The notes: generated by a model not told the origin, from the sequence alone. 64,000 nucleotides of DNA from Solobacterium moorei (GCF_036323475.1 NZ_AP028934.1:62001-126000); one strand, 5' to 3'. Shown: positions 50,772-60,122, counted from the first letter of the stretch. Translations and numbers: made by a program.

Positions 50772-52517
50772 ATGAAGAAACAGAAGATCAGTTTAAAGTT
50801 TTTAAAGAAATATCAAAAAGAAAGTATCCTTGCACCTTTATTTAAATTATTAGAGGCGCTGATGGATTTGACAGTACCATTAGTCGTTGCTCAAATCATT
50901 AGAAATGGAATTGGGCAAAATGATATGAGTTATGTCTTAAAGATGTTTGGGCTTTTATTATTGCTCGCAGTGTTGGGAATGGCGTTTTCCTTCACAGCGC
51001 AATGGTATGCGGCCAAAGCAAGTACTGGTTATGCGACAGACTTAAGACAAGAATTATTCGATAACATTCAGGATTTAACATATGCAGAGTTAGATCAACT
51101 TGGAACAGATACTTTAATCACTCGTATGACAAGTGATGTATTGCAGGTACAGACAGGCTTGAATCTAGCTTTACGTCTATTACTAAGAAGCCCGTTTATT
51201 GTCTTTGGGGCGATGATTGTCGCATTTACAGTTGATGTAAAATCTGCACTTATCTTTGTGGTAACGATACCAGTTCTTGCGGTCGTTGTGTTCACGATTA
51301 TGTGGATCAGTATTCCACTGTATAAAAAAGTACAGAGTGCATTGGATAAATTACTAGGAACATTGCGTGAAAACTTATTGGGCGTTAGAGTCATTCGTGC
51401 ATTCCGCAAGGAAGATGCTGAGGTTCAACAGTTTAATCAAGAGAATGATACTTTAACACAATATAACGAACATGTAGGTCGCTTATCAGCGTTAATGAAT
51501 CCATTAACGTATAGTTTAGTTAATGTAGCAATCATCACATTAATTTATGTAGGTGCGATACGTGTTGATGGTGGAAACATTGCACAGGCGGATATTGTTG
51601 CATTATACAACTTGATGGCACTGATTATTGTAGAGCTAATTAAACTATCATCTCTCATTATCACAATCAATAAATCACTTGCGTGTCTAGAACGTATTGA
51701 AGCAGTTCTTATGGTAAAGCGTCAGATGGTCTACCAGCTGGAACCTGTAAAAGAAGATGAAAGTGCTCCGGCAGTTGTCTTTGACCAAGTTTCCTTCGCC
51801 TATCCACAAGCTGGTGCAGATGCGATATCTAACATTAGCTTTGTGGCAAATCGTGAAGAGACAATTGGTATTATTGGTGGGACAGGTTGTGGTAAATCAA
51901 CCATTGCGCAACTAATACCTCGTTACTATGATGTACAAAGTGGAAAAATATGCGTGAATGGTGTAGATGTAAAAGACTATCTACAAGGAGAACTTGTATC
52001 GAAAGTGGGGATGATTCCTCAGAAGGCAGTTCTATTTGAAGGGACAATTCGAGAGAATATGCAGTGGGGTAAAGAGGATGCGACAGATGAAGAAATCTGG
52101 CATGCATTAGAAATTGCGCAGGCTGCAGATGTAGTAAGAAGTAAGAATGGATTAGATGCGATGATTGAACAGAATGGTCGTAATTTATCTGGTGGTCAGA
52201 AACAACGTCTTACAATTGCTCGCGCATTATTAAAGAATCCTGAAATATTAATCATGGATGATTCCGCTAGCGCATTGGACTTTGCGACAGATTTAAAGTT
52301 GCGCCGTGCGATTCATAATTTAGGAAATCAAATGACAGTCTTTATCGTTTCACAGCGTGCATCTACGGTGCGTGCTGCTAATCAGATATTAGTATTAGAT
52401 GATGGTAGCCTAGTTGGAAAAGGAACGCATGATGAACTGATGGAGAATTGTAAGGTATATCAGGAAATCTATTACTCTCAATTTCCAGAAGAAAAACCAA
52501 AGGAGGTTATGGCATGA
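50772..52517 (+). CDS. ABC exporter half-transporter A (BmrC/LmrC-like)
   Basis: 581 residues: six-helix exporter domain, then an ATPase with Walker A GGTGCGKST and signature LSGGQKQR. The Walker B segment ILIMDDSASALD has Asp where catalytic Glu is usual, which marks the degenerate site of heterodimeric exporters. The next gene overlaps by 4 bp and has the complementary features. Drug, peptide or lipid export is possible; the substrate is unknown. Confidence 0.92.
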   Translation: MKKQKISLKFLKKYQKESILAPLFKLLEALMDLTVPLVVAQIIRNGIGQNDMSYVLKMFGLLLLLAVLGMAFSFTAQWYAAKASTGYATDLRQELFDNIQDLTYAELDQLGTDTLITRMTSDVLQVQTGLNLALRLLLRSPFIVFGAMIVAFTVDVKSALIFVVTIPVLAVVVFTIMWISIPLYKKVQSALDKLLGTLRENLLGVRVIRAFRKEDAEVQQFNQENDTLTQYNEHVGRLSALMNPLTYSLVNVAIITLIYVGAIRVDGGNIAQADIVALYNLMALIIVELIKLSSLIITINKSLACLERIEAVLMVKRQMVYQLEPVKEDESAPAVVFDQVSFAYPQAGADAISNISFVANREETIGIIGGTGCGKSTIAQLIPRYYDVQSGKICVNGVDVKDYLQGELVSKVGMIPQKAVLFEGTIRENMQWGKEDATDEEIWHALEIAQAADVVRSKNGLDAMIEQNGRNLSGGQKQRLTIARALLKNPEILIMDDSASALDFATDLKLRRAIHNLGNQMTVFIVSQRASTVRAANQILVLDDGSLVGKGTHDELMENCKVYQEIYYSQFPEEKPKEVMA

Positions 52518-54247
52518 AAAAGAACACATCATTCCAAACCTTAGGGAAAGTCTTAAAGTTTATTGGAAAGTATAAAGTATTGCTTGTATTTAGTGTTACG
52601 TTATCTATTGTTGCGGCGATATTACAGTTGTATGTACCTATCTTGTTTGGCGATGCGATCGATACAGTCATCAAACAAGGAGAGATACATTATTCACAGC
52701 TTATTTCAACGTTAATCAATATTGGAATCTGTATTACGATTGCATCAATTAGTCTTTGGGTGATGAATCTAATTAACAATCGTCTAACATATCATACTGT
52801 TAAAGAGATTCGTGCAAAAGCGATGCGACATATTCCTCTATCTTATTTAGATTTACATAGTACAGGAGATATCGTTCAGAGTGTCATTGCGGATGTTGAT
52901 CAGTTATCTGATGGTTTGTTGTTGGGGTTTACGCAGCTATTTACAGGTATAATAACAATTATTGCGACGTTAGTATTTATGCTTTCGAAGAATGTGCTAA
53001 TTACCTGTTGTGTGATTGTGTTAACACCGGTTAGTTTCCTTGTGGCAAGATTTATCTCAACACGTTCGTATCGTTTGTTTCAAAAGCAGACAAGTACACG
53101 TGGAAAACAGACCGCATTGATTAATGAGATGATTGGTAGTGAAAAGATTGTAAAGGCGTTTGGGTATGAGAAACGCGCATCTAAGCGATTTAAAAAGATG
53201 AATAAGGAACTACAAGAATATACGCAAAGCGCATTGTTTATTAGTTCCCTAACAAATCCATCTACACGTGCAGTAAACAATGTGATTTATGCGATTGTGG
53301 CGGTGCTTGGCTCTTACAGTATTATGAAGGGCAACTTAACAGTTGGTGGATTGACGGTATTACTATCTTATGCCAACCAATATATGAAGCCGTTCAATGA
53401 TATTAGTTCTGTGGTGACTGAATTACAGAATGCGATGGCGTGTGCTGATCGTGTCTTTACATTGATAGAGGCTCCAGCTGAAAGTGAAAATCCAAAACTA
53501 GACTTGGTTGAAAAGGCTGGTGCAATTGATATTCAAAATATCTTCTTCTCATATCTACCAGACCAAAAGCTGATTGAGAATTTTAACTTTAGCGCAAAAG
53601 CTGGTACGACTACGGCTATTGTCGGACCAACGGGTTGTGGCAAGACAACATTTATCAACTTGCTAATGCGATTCTATGATGCAAATCAAGGCACAATTAT
53701 GATTGATGGACAGAATATCTATGATGTAAGTCGTAAATCAATTCGCAAGAACTTTGGTATGGTTTTACAGGATACATGGTTAAAGAATGCAAGTATTCGT
53801 GATAATATCGCCTTTGGTGTGAAGACTGCTAGCGATGAAGAGATCATCGAAGCCGCAAAGGAAGCACATAGTTGGGAGTTTATCCGTCGTATGCCGGAAG
53901 GATTAGATACGGTTGTAACAGATGATAGCTCAAGCCAAGGTCAAAAGCAGTTACTCTGTATCACCAGAGTATTATTGAGTAAGCCAAATATGTTAATTCT
54001 CGATGAAGCAACCTCCTCTATCGACACACGCACAGAACTTGAAATTCAAGCAGCTTTCAACAATCTTATGAAGGGACGTACCAGTTTTGTGGTTGCGCAT
54101 CGTCTGTCAACGATTCGTAATGCGGATCAAATCATTGTCATGAATGCAGGACGGATTATTGAGCAAGGTAATCATGAAACACTCATGGCTCAAAATGGTT
54201 TCTATTGTCAGCTATATAACTCACAATTTGCAACAACACAAGGGTAA
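52514..54247 (+). CDS. ABC exporter half-transporter B (BmrD/LmrD-like)
   Basis: 577 residues: six-helix domain (LYVPILFGDAIDTVI, LTYHTVKEIRAKAMRHIPLSYLDLHSTGDIV) and an ATPase with Walker A GPTGCGKTT. Walker B ILDEATSSID has the catalytic Glu, while the signature is degenerate (SSSQGQKQ in place of LSGGQ). This pairs with half-transporter A to leave one full catalytic site. Both genes end before a relic of an IS30 end. Confidence 0.92.
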   Translation: MKKNTSFQTLGKVLKFIGKYKVLLVFSVTLSIVAAILQLYVPILFGDAIDTVIKQGEIHYSQLISTLINIGICITIASISLWVMNLINNRLTYHTVKEIRAKAMRHIPLSYLDLHSTGDIVQSVIADVDQLSDGLLLGFTQLFTGIITIIATLVFMLSKNVLITCCVIVLTPVSFLVARFISTRSYRLFQKQTSTRGKQTALINEMIGSEKIVKAFGYEKRASKRFKKMNKELQEYTQSALFISSLTNPSTRAVNNVIYAIVAVLGSYSIMKGNLTVGGLTVLLSYANQYMKPFNDISSVVTELQNAMACADRVFTLIEAPAESENPKLDLVEKAGAIDIQNIFFSYLPDQKLIENFNFSAKAGTTTAIVGPTGCGKTTFINLLMRFYDANQGTIMIDGQNIYDVSRKSIRKNFGMVLQDTWLKNASIRDNIAFGVKTASDEEIIEAAKEAHSWEFIRRMPEGLDTVVTDDSSSQGQKQLLCITRVLLSKPNMLILDEATSSIDTRTELEIQAAFNNLMKGRTSFVVAHRLSTIRNADQIIVMNAGRIIEQGNHETLMAQNGFYCQLYNSQFATTQG

Positions 54248-54269
54248 TGATAGGTTTGTATTTTGGTAT

Positions 54270-54380
54270 ATAAAGTTAAATTCCACTTCAAAAGGATAAA
54301 AAGCAAAGTGGAAATAAGTCATTTAGAAATAGTGTCATCAAGAAGGAAACTTCAAGCTTGGCACTATTTTTAAGTCATAT
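54270..54380 (-). mobile_element. Relic of an IS30 end
   Basis: AAGTTAAATTCCACTTC and then AAAGTGGAAATAAGTCATTTAG and a terminator stem (AAATAGTG...CACTATTTTTAAG) follow, in reverse orientation, the right end of the IS30-type element at 44938-46640 (its 46515-46640). No transposase remains. The hairpin may now serve as terminator of the ABC exporter genes. Confidence 0.75.
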
Positions 54381-54400
54381 GGCATAAAAGGCATAAAAGT

Positions 54401-54437
54401 TTGTTATTTTAAGATTATGTAGTATAATTTGTTATAC
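54401..54437 (+). promoter_or_regulatory. Promoter and palindrome of the AbrB-ABC module
   Basis: TTGTTA (54401-54406), 16-bp spacer and TATAAT (54423-54428). A palindrome GTATAA-TTTG-TTATAC (54422-54437) covers the -10 and start region, a good operator position for the AbrB-type protein encoded next. Confidence 0.65.
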
Positions 54438-54471
54438 AAATCATACAAAATATACTCAGGAGGAGAACAGC

Positions 54472-54687
54472 ATGGCGAAAACACCAAAAGGGAAATATGC
54501 TTGGACAGCTACAGTTGGGGAAAAAGGTCAGATAGTAATACCAAAACAGGCACGAGAAGTATTTCATATCAAACCGGGCGATACAATTCTGCTTCTTGGC
54601 GATGAAAAAAGAGGTATTGCTATACCACCAAAGGGGGCATTCGCGCATTTGATGGAAGTAGCTTTTGAAGCGAAGGAGGATGAATGA
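54472..54687 (+). CDS. AbrB/SpoVT-type transcriptional regulator
   Basis: 71 residues with a single swapped-hairpin AbrB domain: WTATVGEKGQIVIPKQAREVFHIKPGDTILLLGDEKRGIAI. CAGGAGGAG precedes the start. It leads an operon with an ABC ATPase and a permease, a common Firmicute module, and probably represses it through the palindrome at 54422-54437. Confidence 0.9.
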   Translation: MAKTPKGKYAWTATVGEKGQIVIPKQAREVFHIKPGDTILLLGDEKRGIAIPPKGAFAHLMEVAFEAKEDE

Positions 54688-54688
54688 T

Positions 54689-55423
54689 ATGGGATATGTT
54701 CTAGAAGTAAATGGTCTCACAAAAATTTATCCGTCTTTTGAACTAAAACCTGTTAACTTTCATGTTGAAGCGGGTGAAGTTATGGGATTTATAGGTAGAA
54801 ACGGTGCAGGTAAAACTACAACACTTAAAGCTATTTTAAATCTTGTCCATCCTCATGCTGGTAGTGTTCGTATTCTTGGAATGGACTATATGGATAATGA
54901 AGATAAAATAAAACAGCAGATCGGTTATGCTGTAGGTGGAATCAATTATTATAAAAGGGCGAAGTTAAAGGATATTGTAGCCATTACTCGTATTTTTTAT
55001 GAAAATTGGGATAATGAGGCGTATCGTCATTACCTTACCTCATTTAAACTTGACGAAAATAAGAAGATTATGGAACTTTCTGAGGGCATGAAGGTAAAGT
55101 TCTACCTCACCTTGGCACTTTCTCATCATGCAAAGCTTTTAATCTTGGATGAGCCGACGAGTGGACTTGACCCAGTATCTAGAGATGAGATGAATGAGAT
55201 TTTCCGAAAACTTGCTAAAAAAGATGTAGCAATTCTATTTTCTACCCATATCACCAGTGACTTGGAAAAATGTGCGGATACTATTAGTTATATCAAGAAT
55301 GGAGAATTACTGTTATCTACAAAGAAAGAAGCTTTTATCCGTCATTACACCAAAGAAATGGGTGGTACACCGACACTTGAAGATATTATGGTGCATATCG
55401 AAAGAGAAGAGGTAAATCTGTGA
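54689..55423 (+). CDS. ABC transporter ATP-binding protein
   Basis: 244 residues from ATG 54689 (AAGGAGG at 54673-54679). Walker A GRNGAGKTT, signature LSEGMKVK, Walker B LLILDEPTSGLD and the switch His in FSTHITSDLEK. The signature LSEGM is the form typical of YtrB/ABC-2-type exporters. Overlaps the permease gene (TGATG). Confidence 0.9.
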   Translation: MGYVLEVNGLTKIYPSFELKPVNFHVEAGEVMGFIGRNGAGKTTTLKAILNLVHPHAGSVRILGMDYMDNEDKIKQQIGYAVGGINYYKRAKLKDIVAITRIFYENWDNEAYRHYLTSFKLDENKKIMELSEGMKVKFYLTLALSHHAKLLILDEPTSGLDPVSRDEMNEIFRKLAKKDVAILFSTHITSDLEKCADTISYIKNGELLLSTKKEAFIRHYTKEMGGTPTLEDIMVHIEREEVNL

Positions 55424-56073
55424 TGAAAAAACTTTTTTATAAGGAAATGAAGCTGTCAGCGAATCCTTTGACTTATTGGTTTATTGCTTTTTCGGCTATG
55501 ACGATGATTCCACGTTACCCTATTCTTGTGGGTTCCTTTTTTATCTGTCTTGGCATTTTTCATACCTACCAGCAGATTCGGGAATATGATGATGTTACGT
55601 ACACGGTTATGTTGCCGGTTAAGAAACGGGACATAGTTACAACGAAATATTTATTTGTTTTGTTTATTGAACTTACGGCTTTTATCTTATGTACATTATT
55701 AACCATTATCAGAATGAAAATTTTAGGGACTGCCGTTCCTTATGCTACAAATCAATTGATGAACGCAAATATGGCGTATCTTGGATATACAATGATTGTA
55801 TTTGCAGTATTTAACAGCATTTTTCTTGCAGGTTTTTTTAAAACAACTTATAAGATTGGGAAACCTTTTTTCATATTCTGTGTAGTCAGTTTTATTATAA
55901 TAATCATAGGAGAGATACTACATCATATTCCTGATTTAGAAAGTTTGAACAATCCTTCGAATTTAAGCATGCCGCAGGTTGTTATATTTGCAATCGGTGT
56001 CGTTGTGTTTATGCTATGTACATGGTTATCATATCAAAAAGCTGTAAAAGATTTTGAAGGTATTGATTTGTGA
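55423..56073 (+). CDS. ABC-2-type permease
   Basis: 216 residues with about six membrane helices and an ABC-2 layout (FYKEMKLSANPLTYWFIAF at the start, DVTYTVMLPVKKRDIVTTKYLF after the second helix). Partner of the preceding ATPase. Possibly exports a peptide or antibiotic, as in related modules. Substrate unknown. Confidence 0.85.
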   Translation: MKKLFYKEMKLSANPLTYWFIAFSAMTMIPRYPILVGSFFICLGIFHTYQQIREYDDVTYTVMLPVKKRDIVTTKYLFVLFIELTAFILCTLLTIIRMKILGTAVPYATNQLMNANMAYLGYTMIVFAVFNSIFLAGFFKTTYKIGKPFFIFCVVSFIIIIIGEILHHIPDLESLNNPSNLSMPQVVIFAIGVVVFMLCTWLSYQKAVKDFEGIDL

Positions 56074-56134
56074 AGTAGAGTACATTAGTGAATTGTTTTA
56101 GTGATAAATTAGAAGTTGATGGAGAACAATCAAG

Positions 56135-56449
56135 ATGAATGAATTTAATGAATATGTTCGCGCTAGTTTTTCTGAATCCGATGATATTGTCATAAAATCT
56201 ATGATGGGCGGATACCTTGTGTATTTTAATGGTAAGCTGATAGGTGACATTTGCAATAATGAACTGTTTTTAAAGAGAACGCCGACATCGGACAGATTGC
56301 TTGCAGATTCCGAACTGCGCTATCCGTATGAAGGTTCCAAGACCCTGATGCATGTGTTTGATAATTTTGATGATAAGACTCTAATTATGAATCTTCTGGA
56401 TGGTATGTATGCTGAACTTCCGGAAAAGCAACCTAGGAAAGCCAGATGA
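56135..56449 (+). CDS. TfoX N-terminal domain protein
   Basis: 104 residues. TfoX_N fold with IVIKSMMGGYLVYFNGKLIGDICNNELFLKRTPTSD. Stand-alone domains of this type are common and not necessarily linked to competence. It stands 61 bp after the permease gene and may be in the same transcript. Function unknown. Confidence 0.85.
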   Translation: MNEFNEYVRASFSESDDIVIKSMMGGYLVYFNGKLIGDICNNELFLKRTPTSDRLLADSELRYPYEGSKTLMHVFDNFDDKTLIMNLLDGMYAELPEKQPRKAR

Positions 56450-56514
56450 GAAAGACAAATACCCGTTTGAAGATATGCAAGTATATATAAATCTAAATTT
56501 GCAGAGGTGCTAAG

Positions 56515-57033
56515 ATGGGAAATTGTGTTTATATTATTTCCGGACCACCGGGTGTTGGGAAAAGTAGTGTTAGTGAAGAGCTGGCTTATTCTTTTGATAA
56601 AAGTGCTGTTATAGAAGGAGACAGCATTTATTTAATGATTAAAAGTGGATTGGTAGCACCATGGGAAGATGATGGCTACTATATGGATTTATTTTGGGAT
56701 AATGTTATTAGTATTACCAATAATTTACTTGCTAGAGATATGACAGTAATAATAAACTATGTACTGTTTGAAGAACAAATTAGAAAAATGAAAGAGTTCC
56801 TAAAAACGAAACAAGTAAACCTAAAATACTGCGTTTTGCTAGCAGAGGAACAAACGCTTAAAGAACGAGATTTGTCTAGAAAAGAAATAGAAAGAACTGG
56901 TGAGTTATCAATTACATCAAGAAATGAGTTTCTATCTAGAAATATGAACAAAAATCATTTACTTTATACGGATCATCTAGGGATTAAAGAAACTGCAAAT
57001 ATAATCAAATCGTCAGAGACCTTCTTCGTTTAA
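56515..57033 (+). CDS. P-loop kinase-like protein (AAA_33 type)
   Basis: 172 residues. Walker A GPPGVGKSS near the N-terminus, an EGDSIYLM segment where small kinases bind substrate, and a LID-like basic region (RDLSRKEIERTG). The layout fits the AAA_33/chloramphenicol-phosphotransferase or shikimate-kinase-like group that phosphorylates small molecules. The substrate cannot be told. TTAAAAGG-type sites are weak downstream, and 57034-57186 holds no convincing gene. Confidence 0.75.
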   Translation: MGNCVYIISGPPGVGKSSVSEELAYSFDKSAVIEGDSIYLMIKSGLVAPWEDDGYYMDLFWDNVISITNNLLARDMTVIINYVLFEEQIRKMKEFLKTKQVNLKYCVLLAEEQTLKERDLSRKEIERTGELSITSRNEFLSRNMNKNHLLYTDHLGIKETANIIKSSETFFV

Positions 57034-57187
57034 AAAGTATACTATAGATTTTAAAAGGAATAACGTTAAAGGGTGATTATGGGTCAGATGAATTTACTAC
57101 TCTTTAGCATTTTTAATAATCCATTCACAACAGAGTATACAAAAAGACGTGTATCTTTTTAAAGAAAAATCGAAAGCCTATACAAAG

Positions 57188-58802
57188 CTCAATTTTCAGT
57201 GAAAGCTCCCTTTAATTGGGGTGCTTTTCCATTTACAGGTTTTGAATTTATATATTTTAAGCTATAATCTAAATAGATATTGGGCATTTTGACCGCACGA
57301 AAAGTATACTTTCAAATGAAATTTTTTTGAATTTCTCTTGAAAGCTCCCTTTGAATATAAAGAGATGGTGCTGTTAGGGTCTGATGCTAATGGAGGATAG
57401 GTGTTAGATCAACTGCCTTGGGTGAAATGGGATGAAGGCGGTTTAGTTCTAACACCTTTTCGTTTAGTACTAGTTTGGCAATGCTGTAGGGTGATTGGTA
57501 ATTTAACTTCCTGCGTACATAATTATTTACCTGATTTGATACGAAATTGATGTCGTATTTTGTAAGGCTGTTCATACTGCATCCTTTTGGAATCTTCTCT
57601 CTGAAGTGCTCGTGGTTCTTTTCACATTTGCCTTTGTCATCAGAACGTCTAGGCCTTGCGAAATAGATACTGATGAGTTTTTCTCCCGTTTCAGGGTCTG
57701 TCTCAAGCGATAGTGGATCATGGAACTCAGTGCCATTATCGGTGAGTATGATAGTGAACGTATCTTTGAATAAGTCGATGCCTAAGAAACTTTTGATAGT
57801 ATCAAATAGATACGTTACCTCAAACATATTCTTGTGTCGTAAGAGAAAATATAATTGAAGATTGGAACGTCTGTGTAACAGGCTCAGTACACACTTCTCA
57901 TCGCTCCCTTTCTTCCCGATGATCGTATCCATTTCCCATACGTTTACATCCGGTCCTGCTGTTTCTAGGGCTGCTAGGAAGTTCTCGTATTTGCGTCCTT
58001 CGAGGAAATCGTAGTCAATCGATATAGGATGATGCCTTGAAGAACTGCGTTGCGTGTAGCGTACCTGACGTTTTAGGTCGATGTTTGAAATCCCGGGAAT
58101 CTGGTGCTCACGAATGTATCTATATGCAGTAGAGGCGGATATATTCAGGTCGTTAGTATGGATAATCGTATCGATGGATTGCTTTTTAGGAATATTATTT
58201 TGAAATGCCTCCACGATAGATTTCATTTCTGCTTCGCTCTTGCGAGGTCCGGACCTCCATTCTAATTTGTCTTGCGTATATTTATCCTGTGCTATTCGTG
58301 CGATGTAGAAGTACTTGGGAAGATGACATTTATGTATGTCAGGACAACCTGAACAGACATAAGGGAATCGCTCTATTCTCTCGCAAACGGGATATGAGAC
58401 GAAGTCATCACATAGCTCGTTGCAGTCCTTATGCTTACAAGACTTACAATCACCGCTTATGCAATATGTGCATAAGCGATGTTTCTTACAAGAATCTTGC
58501 CGTCCACATTTGTTCGTCTTATTCGAGTGGACACGTACGACCCTGTGTGCTCTGATTTCTTCACGTACGCATTTCTGTGAATGATTGATAGAGAGTGCTA
58601 TCTGTTTGAGTTTGATGTCGGAATGATTCAATAGAACTTCTATAGATTTACGTTCTTCTAAAGATAGATGTTTATAACCGCTGGCAACCATATGATTGCC
58701 TCCTTTCTTGAACTGCCAGCACCATCTCTAAAGACATCATATTAAAAAAGGGAACCTTCACCAATAATAAAATCAAAAGAGGAACTTTCAAAAATAATTG
58801 AG
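57188..58802 (-). mobile_element. IS30-type element next to rplK
   Basis: Ends CTCAATTTTCAGTGAAAGCTCC (from 57188) and the inverted AAAGTTCC-like end ...AAAATAATTGAG (to 58802). A 13-bp duplication AAGCCTATACAAA is at 57174-57186 and 58804-58816. Four copies of TGAARGYTCC sit within the two ends (57192, 57335, and inverted at about 58750 and 58781). It lies 46 bp upstream of the rplK promoter and does not disrupt it. Confidence 0.9.
57387..58691 (-). CDS. IS30-family transposase
   Basis: 434 residues with AAAGGAGGCAAT upstream. N-terminal helix-turn-helix (LSLEERKSIEVLLNHSDIKLKQIALSINHSQKCVREEI), a cysteine-rich domain (CGRQDSCKKHRLCTYCISGDCKSCKHKDC, CSGCPDIHKC), then the DDE core: VWEMDTIIGKKGS (Asp), IILTDNGTEFHDP (Asp) and RRSDDKGKCEKNHEHFREKIPKG (Glu). 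Intact. Closest in this window to the partial copy at 1-374. Confidence 0.93.
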   Translation of the reverse strand: MVASGYKHLSLEERKSIEVLLNHSDIKLKQIALSINHSQKCVREEIRAHRVVRVHSNKTNKCGRQDSCKKHRLCTYCISGDCKSCKHKDCNELCDDFVSYPVCERIERFPYVCSGCPDIHKCHLPKYFYIARIAQDKYTQDKLEWRSGPRKSEAEMKSIVEAFQNNIPKKQSIDTIIHTNDLNISASTAYRYIREHQIPGISNIDLKRQVRYTQRSSSRHHPISIDYDFLEGRKYENFLAALETAGPDVNVWEMDTIIGKKGSDEKCVLSLLHRRSNLQLYFLLRHKNMFEVTYLFDTIKSFLGIDLFKDTFTIILTDNGTEFHDPLSLETDPETGEKLISIYFARPRRSDDKGKCEKNHEHFREKIPKGCSMNSLTKYDINFVSNQVNNYVRRKLNYQSPYSIAKLVLNEKVLELNRLHPISPKAVDLTPILH

Positions 58803-58848
58803 GAAGCCTATACAAAACACCATCTAAGCTCTTAGATGTTGAAGGAAC

Positions 58849-58877
58849 TTGACGGATTTGGGCGAGTGTCCTATTAT
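58849..58877 (+). promoter_or_regulatory. Promoter of rplK-rplA
   Basis: TTGACG (58849-58854), exactly 17 bp, TATTAT (58872-58877). It lies between the IS30 duplication and the rplK leader. Confidence 0.8.
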
Positions 58878-58887
58878 ATAAAAGCAC

Positions 58888-58947
58888 TTTTAGTGCGCTC
58901 ATGCGTGGGAGGATAGCAATATCCGCTGACCACTGCATGTGGATTCT
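58888..58947 (+). promoter_or_regulatory. Structured leader of rplK (possible r-protein binding site)
   Basis: GTGG-GA-GGATA-GCAA-TATCC-GCTGA-CCAC (about 58905-58934) forms a hairpin with a GNRA loop and an asymmetric internal loop GA/GCTGA that looks like a kink-turn. A smaller stem GCACTTTTAGTGC precedes it. The place and shape fit autoregulation of the L11/L1 genes by a ribosomal protein, most likely L1. This is an inference from structure. Confidence 0.55.
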
Positions 58948-58967
58948 AATATAAGGAGGAAAACCAC

Positions 58968-59390
58968 ATGGCAAAGAAAATTGCAAAAGTAGCTAAGCTA
59001 CAATTCCCTGCTGGTGGAGCTAAACCAGGACCAGCTCTAGCATCTGCAGGTATCAACATGCCTAAATTCTGTACAGAATTTAACGACAAGACTAAGGACC
59101 GTCACGGTGACATCGTTCCTGTAATTATTACAGCTTACGAAGATAAGTCATTTGACTTCGTCATCAAGACAACTCCAGCTGCTATCTTATTAAAGAAGGC
59201 TGCTGGTATTAACAAGGCTTCTGGAACACCAAAGACAGTTAAAGCCGGTAAGATTACAATGGCTCAGTTAAGAGAAATTGCTGAGTACAAGATGCCTGAC
59301 CTCAACGCAAATGACGTTGAAGCAGCAATGAACATCATTGCTGGTACAGCACGTAACATGGGTATCGTAGTAGAAGGCGAGGCTAAGTAA
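58968..59390 (+). CDS. rplK: 50S ribosomal protein L11
   Basis: 140 residues: [32 protein letters not shown], the conserved proline-rich N-terminal domain, then the RNA-binding C-terminal domain (KTPPA-like [33 protein letters not shown]). AAGGAGG upstream. It begins the rplK-rplA operon, 2 bp before rplA. Confidence 0.97.
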   Translation: MAKKIAKVAKLQFPAGGAKPGPALASAGINMPKFCTEFNDKTKDRHGDIVPVIITAYEDKSFDFVIKTTPAAILLKKAAGINKASGTPKTVKAGKITMAQLREIAEYKMPDLNANDVEAAMNIIAGTARNMGIVVEGEAK

Positions 59391-59392
59391 CA

Positions 59393-60070
59393 ATGGCAGG
59401 AAAGAAGTACAGAGCAGCGTTAGAACAAGTAGACAGCGCTAAAGTTTATGATTACAAGGAAGCGATTGCTTTAGCTAAGAAGATCAGCACAACTAAGTTT
59501 GATTCTTCATTAGAAGCTAGCTTCGTATTAAACGTTGATCCACGTCAGGCTGAACAAAACATTCGTGGCGCAATGGTATTACCACATGGTACAGGTAAGA
59601 CACAGCGTGTATTAGTAATTACACAGGGTGCTAAGGAAGAAGAAGCTAAGGCAGCAGGTGCTGACTTCGTTGGTGGCGTTGATATGATTCAACAGATCCA
59701 AGGTGGCTGGTTCGACTTTGACATCATCGTAGCTACTCCTGACATGATGGGTCAGTTAGGTAAGTTAGGTAAGCTCTTAGGTCCTAAGGGATTAATGCCA
59801 AACCCTAAGACAGGTACAGTAACAATGGATGTTGCTAAGGCAATTGATGAAATCAAGAAGGGTAAGGTTGAATACCGCGTAGACAAGGATGGAAACATCA
59901 ACGTATTATTCGGTAAGGTATCTTTCTCTGAAGAAGCTCTTGTTGAAAACTTCAAGGCTTTATATGACCGTATCTTAAAGGCTAGACCTGTAACAGTTAA
60001 GGGTACATACCTCAAGGGTGTAACAGTATCCACAACTATGGGTCCTGGTATCAAAGTTACAGTTGAATAA
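59393..60070 (+). CDS. rplA: 50S ribosomal protein L1
   Basis: 225 residues with [22 protein letters not shown], the [26 protein letters not shown] motif, and the [20 protein letters not shown] loop. L1 forms the ribosomal L1 stalk and in many bacteria represses its own mRNA. The operon ends here with a terminator; rplJ-rplL, which commonly follow, are not in the window. Confidence 0.97.
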   Translation: MAGKKYRAALEQVDSAKVYDYKEAIALAKKISTTKFDSSLEASFVLNVDPRQAEQNIRGAMVLPHGTGKTQRVLVITQGAKEEEAKAAGADFVGGVDMIQQIQGGWFDFDIIVATPDMMGQLGKLGKLLGPKGLMPNPKTGTVTMDVAKAIDEIKKGKVEYRVDKDGNINVLFGKVSFSEEALVENFKALYDRILKARPVTVKGTYLKGVTVSTTMGPGIKVTVE

Positions 60071-60077
60071 GTAATTT

Positions 60078-60105
60078 AAAAACTCACAGCGATGTGAGTT
60101 TTTTT
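60078..60105. terminator. Terminator of rplK-rplA
   Basis: AAACTCACA-GCGA-TGTGAGTTTTTTT; its A-rich left flank could also serve the convergent gene. Confidence 0.88.
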
Positions 60106-60122
60106 GTATGTCATGGTTTTAA

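Noticed and set aside
57079-57162. 27-codon frame with AAAGGGTGATT upstream
   Set aside because: Too short and without recognisable features; kept out of the annotation though a remnant gene is possible.
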